Shown here one piece after another: positions 17,234-26,567 of a DNA stretch of 64,000 nucleotides (positions are counted from its first letter, which is position 1; each line of letters begins with the position of its first letter). The notes under the pieces were generated by a model. That model saw nothing but the letters and a program-made list of their open reading frames with translations. It searched no databases and was not told the DNA's origin. The translations under genes and the position numbers were made by a program. The stretch comes from Desertivirga arenae (GTDB lineage: Bacteria; Bacteroidota; Bacteroidia; Sphingobacteriales; Sphingobacteriaceae), in NCBI RefSeq assembly GCF_017355785.1, contig NZ_JAFEWE010000011.1:1-64000 (forward strand), read 5' to 3'.

Positions 17234-19291
17234 TTAAAGCTTAACTATCTGAGTTTCGCCTTCCTGAATAGTGTATTTCTTAACGTTATTGCCTTTTTTT
17301 ATCCTGATGTTGAGCTTTTGTTTTCCCACTCTTTCCACGGCCAGATCGAAGACAGTCCCGAAGGCGTTGATATGATTCAGAGCCATTTTATTCCAGTCTT
17401 TTGGCAAACGCGGACTCAGGTTGAAGGTGCTGAAACCGGTTGGGCGGATTCCGAAAAGTCCTTCAGTGAATATCCGGCAGTATAAACCACTTTCTGCAGA
17501 CAGATGTCTTTGATTTCCTTCAGGATAAGCTTCAACTGGGTAAGGCACATGTTCTCCAAGTAATCTCCTTCTTGAATAATATTTCAGAAAATTCATTGCC
17601 TTTTCCGTTTCACCAGCTGCGAATACGCCCCTTAAAGCATATAAGGTTGAACGATCCCAAAATGTGGGTTTACCTGCTTCGGTAGCAAGGCCATCTGCTG
17701 TCCATAATCTTGGCGAAAACAAGGCATTGATGGTACCCTCCTTACGACTATAAATACCCATGGTTAGTGGGAGACAGATCCAGGCCCTTAAAACATTGTT
17801 CGTCTCGTAATATTTGTAAGTATCAAAACCTTCAACATTAGCTCCGAAATACTTTTCGATATTGGTTCTTAGCGAAGTGGCCTGTTGCTCATACTTGTCC
17901 GTCTGGGCTTTTGGCTTATTCAACAAACGCCCAAGCATTGCCGCAGAACGCAAAGCATCATAATACAATGTGTTGGTAGACAGGTTGGCTTTTCCTGCGG
18001 GAAAACGGTTCTCAAGCTCGTCGCTATCCGAGGTTACAACTCCGTCGCCGTTCAGCTTCCGGTTACTAAATTCCAGACACCATTCTACTAATGGCCATAG
18101 CACTTTTGCAGAATCAATGTTTCCGTAAGTCAGGGCATACCGTGATGCGCCATAAGCAATCATTGCCTGGTCTCCCCTGTCGCCTGCACCTTTCCAGAAA
18201 GCATCACCTTCAGCAACTATTGAACTTGGGATAGGCTTATAGTCAGGATTCATATATTTAGCAAACCATCGGTAAGCATTCATTGCCGATTTATCACCTA
18301 CTGGATCTCCCAGGAAAGCGAAAAAAGGATTGATGTATTCGGCCTGATCATTCGCCCAAATCGCCGCGTAGTAAGCTAACCCGCCCGGGCCATGCATATA
18401 GCCTCCCTTCGTTTTATAAATACTTTCGGTACCTCTTATTTTTGCGAAAGCGAAAGCTGTATTTAAGATTTTATCGGGAGTTTCCAGCTGAAGACGGTCC
18501 ATCAGGGATGCTATTCTTTTCTCGCGTGCTACTTGTTCTGCATAGGGGTTTATTGAGAGAGGCTGGTTCGGTGTGTCTGTAGCCAGATAGTAAACAGCAT
18601 AGCTTGCACTTTTCCCTGGTTGTAAAACCTTTGCACCTTCCCCATAGGAACCTGCAATCACTGAGTGGGAATTACCTTTACTTCTTGCTGCATCTGTACG
18701 AGTTTCTTTCTTAAAGTACTCCATCACCACATTCACTTCCTTATCGCTTATATTAGTGAAGACGAACTTCTCAATGGCAAGTGGTTTATCTACTGATGGG
18801 AAGAAGCTACGCTCTACTTTCACCAGAGCAGGTGTACCCGCCTGAGCAGTTACTTTCATCACTCCTTTGTGACTTACTTCTGAAATATTGTAAGAAAGGT
18901 CTCCAGACCGCCCACTTTTGTTGAGAGAGGTTTTAAGCAAACGGTTGTTAATATAGAACCGGGGAAGATCGCTATCGTTGAAAGTGTAAGATATATGACT
19001 TCGGGTATTATCAGGTAACACACGAAAAGTTGGAAAAACAACAGTCCTGGTGATATTCGATCGACCTTCTGCATCTAATCCGTATTCTACCCAGAGGGAA
19101 ACCTTCTCACCACTCATTTCAATATGGTCGGTATGAGGCAAGCGCCCATCTACTTTCCACAAAATGCTTCCGTCTTGCTGAATTGCCCAGCGATCCTGCT
19201 GATCTGTTAGTTTCACCTGTGCATATGAGGTGTGGATTGAAAAATAAGTAAAAGCAAAAAGAAGTGTTTTAAACTTAAAACCTTTAATCAT
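17234..19291 (-). CDS. Six-hairpin (alpha/alpha)6-barrel glycosidase-like protein
   Basis: Secreted protein of 685 residues with a signal peptide ending TSYAQ (about residue 25). The N-terminal roughly 260 residues are beta-rich, and the remainder has the helical repeat of a six-hairpin glycosidase (GGYMHGPGGLAYYAAIWANDQAEY, AGDRGDQAMIAYGASRYAL, TSDSDELENRFPAG, LSAESGLYCRIFTEGLFGI). Acidic residues in WANDQAEY, GDRGDQ and SDSDELE are the best catalytic candidates. Overall architecture resembles clan members such as GH63, GH78 or GH95, but I cannot assign a family. It is co-transcribed with GH105 and GH36, so an exo-acting role on the same branched glycan is plausible. Confidence 0.72.
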   Translation of the reverse strand: MIKGFKFKTLLFAFTYFSIHTSYAQVKLTDQQDRWAIQQDGSILWKVDGRLPHTDHIEMSGEKVSLWVEYGLDAEGRSNITRTVVFPTFRVLPDNTRSHISYTFNDSDLPRFYINNRLLKTSLNKSGRSGDLSYNISEVSHKGVMKVTAQAGTPALVKVERSFFPSVDKPLAIEKFVFTNISDKEVNVVMEYFKKETRTDAARSKGNSHSVIAGSYGEGAKVLQPGKSASYAVYYLATDTPNQPLSINPYAEQVAREKRIASLMDRLQLETPDKILNTAFAFAKIRGTESIYKTKGGYMHGPGGLAYYAAIWANDQAEYINPFFAFLGDPVGDKSAMNAYRWFAKYMNPDYKPIPSSIVAEGDAFWKGAGDRGDQAMIAYGASRYALTYGNIDSAKVLWPLVEWCLEFSNRKLNGDGVVTSDSDELENRFPAGKANLSTNTLYYDALRSAAMLGRLLNKPKAQTDKYEQQATSLRTNIEKYFGANVEGFDTYKYYETNNVLRAWICLPLTMGIYSRKEGTINALFSPRLWTADGLATEAGKPTFWDRSTLYALRGVFAAGETEKAMNFLKYYSRRRLLGEHVPYPVEAYPEGNQRHLSAESGLYCRIFTEGLFGIRPTGFSTFNLSPRLPKDWNKMALNHINAFGTVFDLAVERVGKQKLNIRIKKGNNVKKYTIQEGETQIVKL

Positions 19292-19347
19292 AGAGATTAG
19301 AACTTTTAGATTCCCGGGTGGGGTGTCATTGATTTAAATGGATTTAG

Positions 19348-20472
19348 TTAATCAAGAAGGGCTGCCGCCGACCATAGAATTGGAGCTTGCCCATGCAGGT
19401 CGCCGGTTACTCGTTTTCTATCCAGATAATACTGCCTATCGTTTTTCTTATTGGTGCCTTCGCAGACGTCCTTTATGTCGGCATTATGGTCCAGGTAGGA
19501 AACTAATCCCAGCCAGGCCTTTCTTACCGCTGGGCTGTATTCTTTTTTATCTAGCCAGCCTTTTTTAACTCCGACTATCATTGCGTAAGTGAACATACCT
19601 GTTCCCGAACTCTCTTCCCAGGATGCAGGGTCGTCAATCAATTGCCTCCATAGTCCGCTTGGCGCCTGATATTTAAGCAATGAAGCCATCATATTTTTGT
19701 AGCGTTCCATGATTCTAGGCCGGTTAGGATTATTAGCAGGAAGCGAGGTTAGGATCTCCGCCATTCCCGCAGCCATCCATCCGTTTCCTCTTGCCCAGAA
19801 GAAAGGTACGTCGGGAGCGTGGTAAAACAGTCCATTTGGTTTTTGTAATGAATCAAGATAAACTACCATTTCCTTTGCCGCACGGTTGATGTATTTTTCA
19901 TCTTTTGTAGCTCGATAAGCCTGGGCTTGTACAGCATTGATCATGAACATATCGTCGATCCACATCCGGGTTTGCCAGGTAAGACCTTGTTTGTAGTATT
20001 CATAAGATTCCGGCTTCACTCTAGGCCCTTCAGGAGGTGCCCATTGTTTGTCGGCAATTCCTTGCCCCATCGCTAAATATTTATGTTCTTTCGTCTGTAC
20101 ATATAATTCAAGGGGAACAGATCCAAACACACAGTAGTCAACATGATCGGGTACAGGAACCATTGATGCTTCCTCTTTAAACAAGGGTTCAAATCGCGCG
20201 GCAAGCTTTTGTGTTAATCCTTTATCTTTTGTTGCTCTTGCGAATTTGAGCGCACCATACCATGTACAGGTTTCCGGATAAGAAATACGGGTGGGAGGTG
20301 TTGGACGGTTAAAATTAGTGTGAGGAGTTGCAAGAAAACGTTCTGCTACCCGCATTCCAACTTCCTGTGGTGAACTTCCCTTTGGCCAGTTTTTTAGATC
20401 CGTTGACTGGGCTAACAAAATACAGGGGCTGCTCATTAACAAAGCAACAGCGACAGAATTTAGTCTTTTCAT
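19348..20472 (-). CDS. GH105 unsaturated (rhamno)galacturonyl hydrolase
   Basis: Secreted or periplasmic hydrolase, 374 residues, signal peptide ending ILLAQ (about 22). GH88/GH105 (alpha/alpha)6 barrel: TCTWYGALKFA, QTRMWIDDMFMINAVQAQAY with the catalytic Asp region of YteR-like enzymes, FFWARGNGWMAAGMAEIL, and SSGTGMFTYAMIVGVKKGWL. These enzymes add water to the unsaturated uronic acid that a polysaccharide lyase leaves at the non-reducing end. Most GH105s act on unsaturated galacturonate of rhamnogalacturonan, some on glucuronate. It is the first gene of the unit running to the mutarotase, and its 258-base upstream gap is shared with the divergent beta-helix gene. Confidence 0.92.
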   Translation of the reverse strand: MKRLNSVAVALLMSSPCILLAQSTDLKNWPKGSSPQEVGMRVAERFLATPHTNFNRPTPPTRISYPETCTWYGALKFARATKDKGLTQKLAARFEPLFKEEASMVPVPDHVDYCVFGSVPLELYVQTKEHKYLAMGQGIADKQWAPPEGPRVKPESYEYYKQGLTWQTRMWIDDMFMINAVQAQAYRATKDEKYINRAAKEMVVYLDSLQKPNGLFYHAPDVPFFWARGNGWMAAGMAEILTSLPANNPNRPRIMERYKNMMASLLKYQAPSGLWRQLIDDPASWEESSGTGMFTYAMIVGVKKGWLDKKEYSPAVRKAWLGLVSYLDHNADIKDVCEGTNKKNDRQYYLDRKRVTGDLHGQAPILWSAAALLD

Positions 20473-20730
20473 AAACTTAAAAACCAGGTTTATTATGGCT
20501 TTGCAATTAATCGAAAATCGAATAGTAAAGGAGCGTGTAGTTTAGCTTCTGATTCAACTATATTAACATCTTCTACTGGTTCTTTCAGGCCTGAAAAAGC
20601 TAAAATAACAGAGCTGTTTGCCAATGTCCGAAAATAAACGGACTGTTCATGTTCCTACATTAGACATACACGCACAATACAACTGAATGCAGATCGGCGC
20701 TGCTTCTTCTGATGCGTTCAGCAAACACAA

Positions 20731-22251
20731 ATGATCATGTTGAAAAGAACTTTACTAATTGGAAGCTTATGCCTGAGTCTGGCATTTAAAGCAGAATTTA
20801 AGGATCCCTGGGAATCGAGCCTTGTTACAGTAATGCAAGACGGACAATTGAAGTACAATGCTGACGGAAAAGGTAACACTATTCCCGACTTCAGCCACGT
20901 GGGATATCACCACGGTGAGATTGAAATTCCCGATGTACGGATAGTAAAATCAGTAAATGCAGCTGCAACCGGTAGCAGTGATGAGATCATACAGCATGCT
21001 ATCAACGAAGTTGCAAAGATGCCTTTAGATAAGAATGGCTTCAGAGGTGCGATTTTGCTGAGGAAAGGTCAATATGTTATTGCTGACGCTATTAAAATTA
21101 ATCAAAGCGGAATTGTACTACGCGGTGAAGGCGACGCCGCCATGGGTACACGACTGATTGCTGCAGGAAAAGGCCAAAGAGCCCTGGTTCAAATTTCAGG
21201 AACAGGTTCGTTAGCGGAAATCGCCGGAAGCAGAGTTAAAATTACAGACAAATATGTTCCTGTTGGAGCTACATCTTTTACGGTTTCTTCAGCTTCGCAA
21301 TTTAAGGTTGGAGACGAAATTGTGTTATTAAGGCCAGGCACTACAGAGTGGATAAAAGATATTCAGATGGATAGGATCGAGGCTCGTCAAGGCACCAAGC
21401 AATGGCAGCCTGGAGAATACGATCTTCGCTTTGAAAGAAAGATCACTGCGATCGATGGTAACAAGATCATGATAGACAATCCGGTAATGATGCAGATGGA
21501 GGAAAAATATGGTGGCGGCCAAATCTACAAGTCGAGCTTTAAAGGCAGGATTACGGAGGTGGGCATAGAGAATATGTTTTTTGAGTCGGCCTATACAAAT
21601 GATACAGATGAAGATCATAGCTGGATAGCGGTAAAATTTGATAAGGTGGAGAACGGCTGGGCTCGAAACCTTACCTCGAAATACTTTGCCTACTCTTGCG
21701 TTAGCCTTGAAAATGGAGCAAAGAACATCACCGTTAAAGATTCAAAATGTTTTGATGCCAAGTCAATTATTACGGGGGGGCGGAGATATTCGTTTAACAA
21801 CGACGGTCAGCAGAATCTCTTTATGAACCTGGAAACAACTGAAGGGCGCCACGATTATGTTACCGGAGCCCGTACGCTGGGACCGAATGTGTTTTATAAT
21901 TGCAAAGCTTCCAGCACTCATGCTGATATTGGCCCTCATCACCGTTGGGCTGCCGGAACTTTATATGATAACATTATCACGGATGGAGAAATTAATATTC
22001 AGGATCGGGGTAACTGGGGCAGCGGACATGGCTGGGCGGGAGTAACGCAGGTACTTTGGAACTGTAAGGTTAAAAGGGCGGCTGTTCAAAGTCCATGGGC
22101 ATCAGGCCTTAACTATAGCATAGGAACTCAGGGTGAAAAGTCTGATGGAAGGTTTTCCGGAAGGCCTGATGGTGTTTGGGAGAATCAGAACAAGGCGGGG
22201 TTAAATCCGGAGTCGTTGTATATGGCGCAGCTTAGGAGTAGGAAGAAGTAA
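20731..22251 (+). CDS. Beta-helix protein, paralog 1 (putative polysaccharide lyase or glycosidase of unassigned family)
   Basis: Secreted right-handed beta-helix protein, 506 residues. A start at 20731 or at the second Met two codons later both give a signal peptide. The N-terminus has IPDFSHVGYHHGEIEIPDV, then the pectate-lyase-superfamily style segment (DEIIQHAINEVAK, GAILLRKGQYVI, SGIVLRGEG). The C-terminal half has GGRRYSFN, GRHDYVTGARTLGPNVF, HADIGPHHRWAAG-LYDNI, WGSGHGWAG and SLYMAQL. These motifs recur almost unchanged in the protein at 42365-44008, and the N-terminal one also at 52661-54301. Clustered invariant Arg, His and Asp suggest an active site. I cannot place it in a numbered CAZy family. 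It is the only plus-strand enzyme gene in the cluster. Confidence 0.8.
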   Translation: MIMLKRTLLIGSLCLSLAFKAEFKDPWESSLVTVMQDGQLKYNADGKGNTIPDFSHVGYHHGEIEIPDVRIVKSVNAAATGSSDEIIQHAINEVAKMPLDKNGFRGAILLRKGQYVIADAIKINQSGIVLRGEGDAAMGTRLIAAGKGQRALVQISGTGSLAEIAGSRVKITDKYVPVGATSFTVSSASQFKVGDEIVLLRPGTTEWIKDIQMDRIEARQGTKQWQPGEYDLRFERKITAIDGNKIMIDNPVMMQMEEKYGGGQIYKSSFKGRITEVGIENMFFESAYTNDTDEDHSWIAVKFDKVENGWARNLTSKYFAYSCVSLENGAKNITVKDSKCFDAKSIITGGRRYSFNNDGQQNLFMNLETTEGRHDYVTGARTLGPNVFYNCKASSTHADIGPHHRWAAGTLYDNIITDGEINIQDRGNWGSGHGWAGVTQVLWNCKVKRAAVQSPWASGLNYSIGTQGEKSDGRFSGRPDGVWENQNKAGLNPESLYMAQLRSRKK

Positions 22252-22267
22252 TACTTCTTCCTCTTTT

Positions 22268-22348
22268 ATCATTCCGATCCAAGGAGGGACCTTGAACGAC
22301 TTTCAGCAATAAGCCGCTCTTAAGATCTCTCCTATCGTCGAGATGACA
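22268..22348. repeat. Dispersed intergenic inverted repeat, locus B
   Basis: Half-unit TCATTCCGATCCAAGGAGGG at about 22269 faces GATCTCTCCTATCGTCGAGA at about 22324, followed by TGACA. It lies 17 bases after the beta-helix stop codon and 12 bases before the GH29 stop codon, in a convergent gap, so it can serve both transcripts as a 3'-end hairpin. Confidence 0.8.
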
Positions 22349-22360
22349 AAATTTTTAGCT

Positions 22361-23797
22361 CTAATCCAACTCCCCCGTTTTCATCTTTCCTGCAGGATTT
22401 AAGCTTTTAGCCTGTATCTGCCCCTGTACTTCTAATTTAATCACTGAGGCAACTTTATCCGGGGCCTGAGATGGAAGAGTAATAGTTACTCCGTTTGTTC
22501 CCAGGTTTGTTTTTAAAGACTTACCTCCGGCTAATAATAAAGCGGAAGAAACTTTATTCTTAAGTCCCGGAACTACCAGTTGCCCGTTTGAAGGCCAGTC
22601 AAAAACTGAAAGATAAAGCGTGGTACCATTTTTAGAAGGCTTGCATGTGATACGTCCCCAGGTTACAGCCTCTAAGGGATTAGCTTTGGTTGAATAGATC
22701 GCCTCGCTATTTACTTTCATCCAGTAGCCCATTGCTTTCAATCTGTCAATGCTTTCCTGAGGAAATGACCCGTCTGGTTTTGGTCCAACATTTAACAGAT
22801 AATTTCCGCCTTTTGAAGCGATATCAACCAGATTACGGATAAGGGTTTCGGAAGATTTCCATTTGTTATCTGACTTACGGTAACCCCAGGTTCCATTCAT
22901 GGTCATACAGGTTTCCCAGTCCTTGCCGTCAAGCTCACTCGCGTCGGGGATCTTCTGCTCCGGAGTTTTAGTATCGCCAGGGAAATTCGGGCGTTTTAAA
23001 CGATCATTGGTAATAATATTGGGTTGATACTTTTTAAGTACATCCTGAAGTTTTTGGGCGGCTTCATCAGTCATATTTGTTGGAGTATCCCACCATAGTA
23101 CTGCAATGTCTCCGTATTCTGTCATCAGTTCTTTAACCTGAGGAACAGACACCTTATCAATATATTCATCAAAAGAGCGCGTTTCCTGGGCTGGATCCCA
23201 ATGGCCTTTATGTTCTCTGGTGTAATTGTCTATTTTTGTACTATCAGGATTCGGCCAACCTTCACGCATTTCCTTACGGGCTGCAGAGCCTCCTGGATTG
23301 CCCCAATCCTGAGCATGGGAGTAGTAGAGGCCTAATTTGACCCCGTACTTTTTGCAAGCTGCAGCAAGCGGTTTTAACAGATCCTTCCTGTAGGGCGATG
23401 CATCCATAATATCCCAGTCGCTCGCCTTGGAATCAAATAATGCAAACCCATCATGATGCTTCGCTGTGATGATGAGATACTTCATTCCTGCATCTTTTGC
23501 AGTTTTCACCCAGGCGTCTGCATCAAATTTTACCGGGTCAAATTGTTTTGCAACTGCTTTATACTCTGCTACCGGGATCTTCATACGGTTGAAGATCCAT
23601 TCGGCTCCTCCCCGGGCCTGCTGATGACCGTTGTACTCTCCGGCCAATTGAGCATAAACTCCGAAGTGGATGAACATTCCGAAACGGGCTTCACGCCACC
23701 ATTTCATACGTTCGTCTTTCGAAAGATTCTGCTGTGCACTAACACTGTTCATAAAAACGCTGCTTGTGAGGAGCATTAGAAGTATTTTTTTCACCAT
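22361..23797 (-). CDS. GH29 alpha-L-fucosidase (second of three)
   Basis: Secreted GH29 enzyme of 478 residues, the shortest of the three and close to the minimal bacterial GH29 length (barrel plus one beta-sandwich). Signal peptide to about 21 (SVSAQ). Landmarks: RFGMFIHFGVYA, AKHHDGFALFDS, LGLYYSHAQDW and IAVLWWDTPTN with the predicted nucleophile Asp237. GNYLLNVGPKPDGS closes the barrel. It is the last gene of the GH88 - PL6 - GH29 unit (26 bases after PL6). The association suggests fucosyl side chains sit on or next to uronic acids attacked by the lyase (inference). Confidence 0.93.
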   Translation of the reverse strand: MVKKILLMLLTSSVFMNSVSAQQNLSKDERMKWWREARFGMFIHFGVYAQLAGEYNGHQQARGGAEWIFNRMKIPVAEYKAVAKQFDPVKFDADAWVKTAKDAGMKYLIITAKHHDGFALFDSKASDWDIMDASPYRKDLLKPLAAACKKYGVKLGLYYSHAQDWGNPGGSAARKEMREGWPNPDSTKIDNYTREHKGHWDPAQETRSFDEYIDKVSVPQVKELMTEYGDIAVLWWDTPTNMTDEAAQKLQDVLKKYQPNIITNDRLKRPNFPGDTKTPEQKIPDASELDGKDWETCMTMNGTWGYRKSDNKWKSSETLIRNLVDIASKGGNYLLNVGPKPDGSFPQESIDRLKAMGYWMKVNSEAIYSTKANPLEAVTWGRITCKPSKNGTTLYLSVFDWPSNGQLVVPGLKNKVSSALLLAGGKSLKTNLGTNGVTITLPSQAPDKVASVIKLEVQGQIQAKSLNPAGKMKTGELD

Positions 23798-23822
23798 GAT
23801 CTGTTTATCGGTTATGTTTTGA

Positions 23823-25133
23823 TTATATCTTCAAATCCAGCCACTGTGGGCCTATTTTTTCCGACTTCCAGAATGGAGAAACCATCTTTCCTTCAAGCGC
23901 ATATAGCCCGTTGTTGTCCTTTTTTAGTTGGGGATCTTTCATGCTAAATCCTTCTGGAAGTTTCGCTGCTGACGGGATTCCCCATACTGTATTATTACTG
24001 AAATTGATATCTACTTTATCATCATACCATTTCAGGGGTTCCTCCTTTGTAACGATGACATTGTTTGCGAATACCGTGTTTAAAGCAGGTAAACACCGCT
24101 GAGGGTTATAGCCTGCACCAATTGCAAAAGACTCTTTGCAATTGATGATCGTGTTACCAGTGATCGAGGCGTTTTTAACCTGCCAGTGGCTGGTTAAAAC
24201 AGGATTGGGAAGGCCTGCCATAACCGAAAGAGCTGCACTCACGCTGGTTCCACTCAGCTCCTGCATGTGATTGTCGTATACTTTATGATTCTCGCCGATG
24301 AGGCGAATACCTCCAGTTCCAGGCTTGTTGTTTCCTATAAAGTAATTCCCATAAACTTCCGAGTTGTTACCATGGCGGAGGGTAAGGGTAGCCTTACATT
24401 CATAGAACAAGTTATTGCGAAGGGTATTCTTACACGATTTATTGGATATCGCTTCCAGTTCTCCATCACAATGCTCGAAAACATTGTTCTCTACGGTTGT
24501 AAACGAATCATGAAAAGACCAGGTGCTTGTACCGATCCGAATGGTTTCCCCTCCGTTCCTTCCTAATTCCGGGCGAGGCCCGAAGTAGTTATGATCGATC
24601 TGGTGATAATTAGGCTTTTCAGACAACCATACAACGAGGGTAACTCCCTGATGCGTTTTTCCCTTGAAGTAGCAGTGATCCACCCGGTTTCGCGTTCCGT
24701 TTAACGACACCCAGCGATAATCCACCTTATTGTCAGGATTACTGAAATCGATAATAGCAGAATTTGTGAGGCGGGAATTAGCTGACTTTTCTGAGAAAAC
24801 TACAATGTCTTCTTTTTGCGAGTAGCCATCCTGAAATAATAAACCCTCAGCCTGCAGCCATTCTCCGTCAATCTTCAATGTGGAATTACCGGCGAGCTTC
24901 ATTTTACCTGGTTTCTCGGTTGTCAGCACGATTGGCTTCTGCTCAGTTCCCTTCCCCTGAAATACCAGATGCTGATCTTTCCAGTCGCCCCCAGTTAAAA
25001 TCACGTTATCTCCCGGCTGCAAATTCAGCCCTGTTAATTCGCTTGCCGATCTGATCTTAAAATCTTTTGCCTGAAGAGTTGAGGCTAAAGACACCGCGAT
25101 CGTAACAACTATTAAAAATCTTTTCATGTTCAA
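23823..25133 (-). CDS. PL6-family-type polysaccharide lyase (beta-helix)
   Basis: Predicted extracytoplasmic lyase of 436 residues, signal peptide ending LQAKD. It has the right-handed beta-helix of the chondroitinase B/alginate lyase family: GDNVILTGGDW, GGETIRIGTST, then GELEAISNKSCKNTLRNNLF (cut for length) and TLRHGNNSEVYGNYF, which hold the Lys and Arg used as base and acid in PL6 enzymes. It would cleave at uronic acids by beta-elimination. Known PL6 members act on alginate or dermatan-type chains, but the neighbours (GH88 3 bases upstream, GH29 downstream) point to a fucosylated glucuronate-containing polymer (inference). No sulfatase or alginate-catabolism genes are nearby. Confidence 0.88.
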   Translation of the reverse strand: MNMKRFLIVVTIAVSLASTLQAKDFKIRSASELTGLNLQPGDNVILTGGDWKDQHLVFQGKGTEQKPIVLTTEKPGKMKLAGNSTLKIDGEWLQAEGLLFQDGYSQKEDIVVFSEKSANSRLTNSAIIDFSNPDNKVDYRWVSLNGTRNRVDHCYFKGKTHQGVTLVVWLSEKPNYHQIDHNYFGPRPELGRNGGETIRIGTSTWSFHDSFTTVENNVFEHCDGELEAISNKSCKNTLRNNLFYECKATLTLRHGNNSEVYGNYFIGNNKPGTGGIRLIGENHKVYDNHMQELSGTSVSAALSVMAGLPNPVLTSHWQVKNASITGNTIINCKESFAIGAGYNPQRCLPALNTVFANNVIVTKEEPLKWYDDKVDINFSNNTVWGIPSAAKLPEGFSMKDPQLKKDNNGLYALEGKMVSPFWKSEKIGPQWLDLKI

Positions 25134-25136
25134 AAA

Positions 25137-26345
25137 CTATAGTTTAACCAATGACTTGTTTTCTCCCAGATTCTTCTTACGGAGTAAAGCTTCCAGATAG
25201 TAATAATCTGCATAAGACAGAGGCACGTCTACTTCACTGTTTGATGGTTTGGAACCTGTGCTGTGGAGAAGTATAAAGCCTTTATTTTGTCCCACCGGAG
25301 AAATGTACCTGGTGCTGAGACTATTCATCATTTTGTCAGCAGCCTTGCGATAGATGTCACCGTTCTTGCTATAGGTACTTAACTCATATAATCCGGAAGC
25401 AATAACCGCGGCAGCAGAAGCATCACGAGGCTCGTTCGGGATACCAGGAGCATCAAAGTCATAATAAGGGACCAAATCTTCAGGCATATTCTTATTGTTA
25501 AGAATGAAGTTGGCTACGTTTTCGGCCTGTTTCAGGTAGGACGGGTTTTTAGTCTCGCGATAACACATGGTGTAACCGTAAACGGCCCAGCCTTGTCCCC
25601 GTGACCATGAGGATTCATGACTGTATCCCTGATGTGTATTTTTTTTAAGTACCGCCCCGGTTTGCGGATCGTAATCAATAACGTGATAGGAACTATAATC
25701 GGGCCGGAAGTGATTTTTCATCGTTGTATTTGCATGGGAAACAGCAATTTTATGAAAAGATGAATCCCCGGTTAGCTTTGTTGCCTCAAACAGCAGTTCA
25801 AGGTTCATCATATTATCTATGATCACCGGGTTTACCCATTTATCCCGACTATGATCCCAGGAAAGGATTACACCTGTTTTAGGATTGAAACGGGTAGCGA
25901 GAGTTTTTGCAGATTGAACGACAACATCTTTGTAGTGAGCATCATTAGTTATACGAAGTCCCGTTCCTGCACTGCAATAAACTTTGAATCCCATATCATG
26001 GGTGGTACCATTGAATTGCTCTTTTTCAATCTCTGTTGTAAATTTCTTCGCCTGGGTTTGCCAGTTTGAGTCGCCCGTGTATTCATATAAGAACCATAGA
26101 ACACCAGGAAAAAAGCCACTGGTCCAATCGCGGGAAGCAACGAGTTTTAAATATCCATGTTCCAGCGTCCGGGGAGAAACAATTTCTAGCTTTGAAGGAT
26201 CTTTAGCTTTTTGAATTTCCTTAAGCATCACTGTAGTTTGCTTTTCAGCATGATCGAATGCTTTCCTGATATTTACCTTTTGTGCGAATGCTGCAGTTTG
26301 CAGCAGTGCGGCTGTTAATAGTGTGTACGTGTACTTTAGTTTCAT
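25137..26345 (-). CDS. GH88 unsaturated glucuronyl hydrolase
   Basis: Secreted or periplasmic hydrolase of 402 residues with a signal peptide ending AAFAQ. It has the GH88 (alpha/alpha)6 barrel: RDWTSGFFPGVLWFLYEYTG, TTHDMGFKVYCSAG (first catalytic Asp) and VIIDNMMNLELLFEA (second catalytic Asp), SSWSRGQGWAVYGYTM, and DVPLSYADYYYLEALLR. It hydrates the unsaturated glucuronic acid produced by a lyase, releasing it from the oligosaccharide end. It is the first gene of a unit with the PL6-type lyase (3-base gap), an evident lyase/hydrolase pair. Confidence 0.95.
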   Translation of the reverse strand: MKLKYTYTLLTAALLQTAAFAQKVNIRKAFDHAEKQTTVMLKEIQKAKDPSKLEIVSPRTLEHGYLKLVASRDWTSGFFPGVLWFLYEYTGDSNWQTQAKKFTTEIEKEQFNGTTHDMGFKVYCSAGTGLRITNDAHYKDVVVQSAKTLATRFNPKTGVILSWDHSRDKWVNPVIIDNMMNLELLFEATKLTGDSSFHKIAVSHANTTMKNHFRPDYSSYHVIDYDPQTGAVLKKNTHQGYSHESSWSRGQGWAVYGYTMCYRETKNPSYLKQAENVANFILNNKNMPEDLVPYYDFDAPGIPNEPRDASAAAVIASGLYELSTYSKNGDIYRKAADKMMNSLSTRYISPVGQNKGFILLHSTGSKPSNSEVDVPLSYADYYYLEALLRKKNLGENKSLVKL

Positions 26346-26439
26346 TCGTTTAATAATCTTTACAGGTCTTTCTACTTCTTATCACTTTCATTTTATTAAT
26401 CAACTTTTGATCTTATGCGCTTTGTCGCTTTATAATCTT

Positions 26440-26547
26440 TGTCACCTTGACGTGAGGAGAGAACCGAGAACGTAGTCAGCTTACCCATCTAGCGCTTTAA
26501 GATTCCTCCTATCGTCGGAATGATAATTGGGGAAGCTGGAATGACAA
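26440..26547. repeat. Dispersed intergenic inverted repeat, locus C
   Basis: Half-unit TGTCACCTTGACGTGAGGAG (about 26440) is followed by GATTCCTCCTATCGTCGGAA at 26501-26520, then TGATA, plus a remnant GGAATGACAAAA at 26538. AGCGCTTTAA precedes the second half, as at other loci. It lies just 3' of the GH29 stop codon (26568) and upstream of the GH88 gene, so it separates two minus-strand units. Confidence 0.75.
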
Positions 26548-26567
26548 AACAACCCACCTCTTCATAA

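Noticed and set aside
23823-25133. PL6 plus alginate-lyase-fold genes considered as an alginate utilisation system
   Set aside because: No PL7/PL17, no KDG/DEH reductase, kinase or aldolase, and the genes are embedded among fucosidases and GH88.
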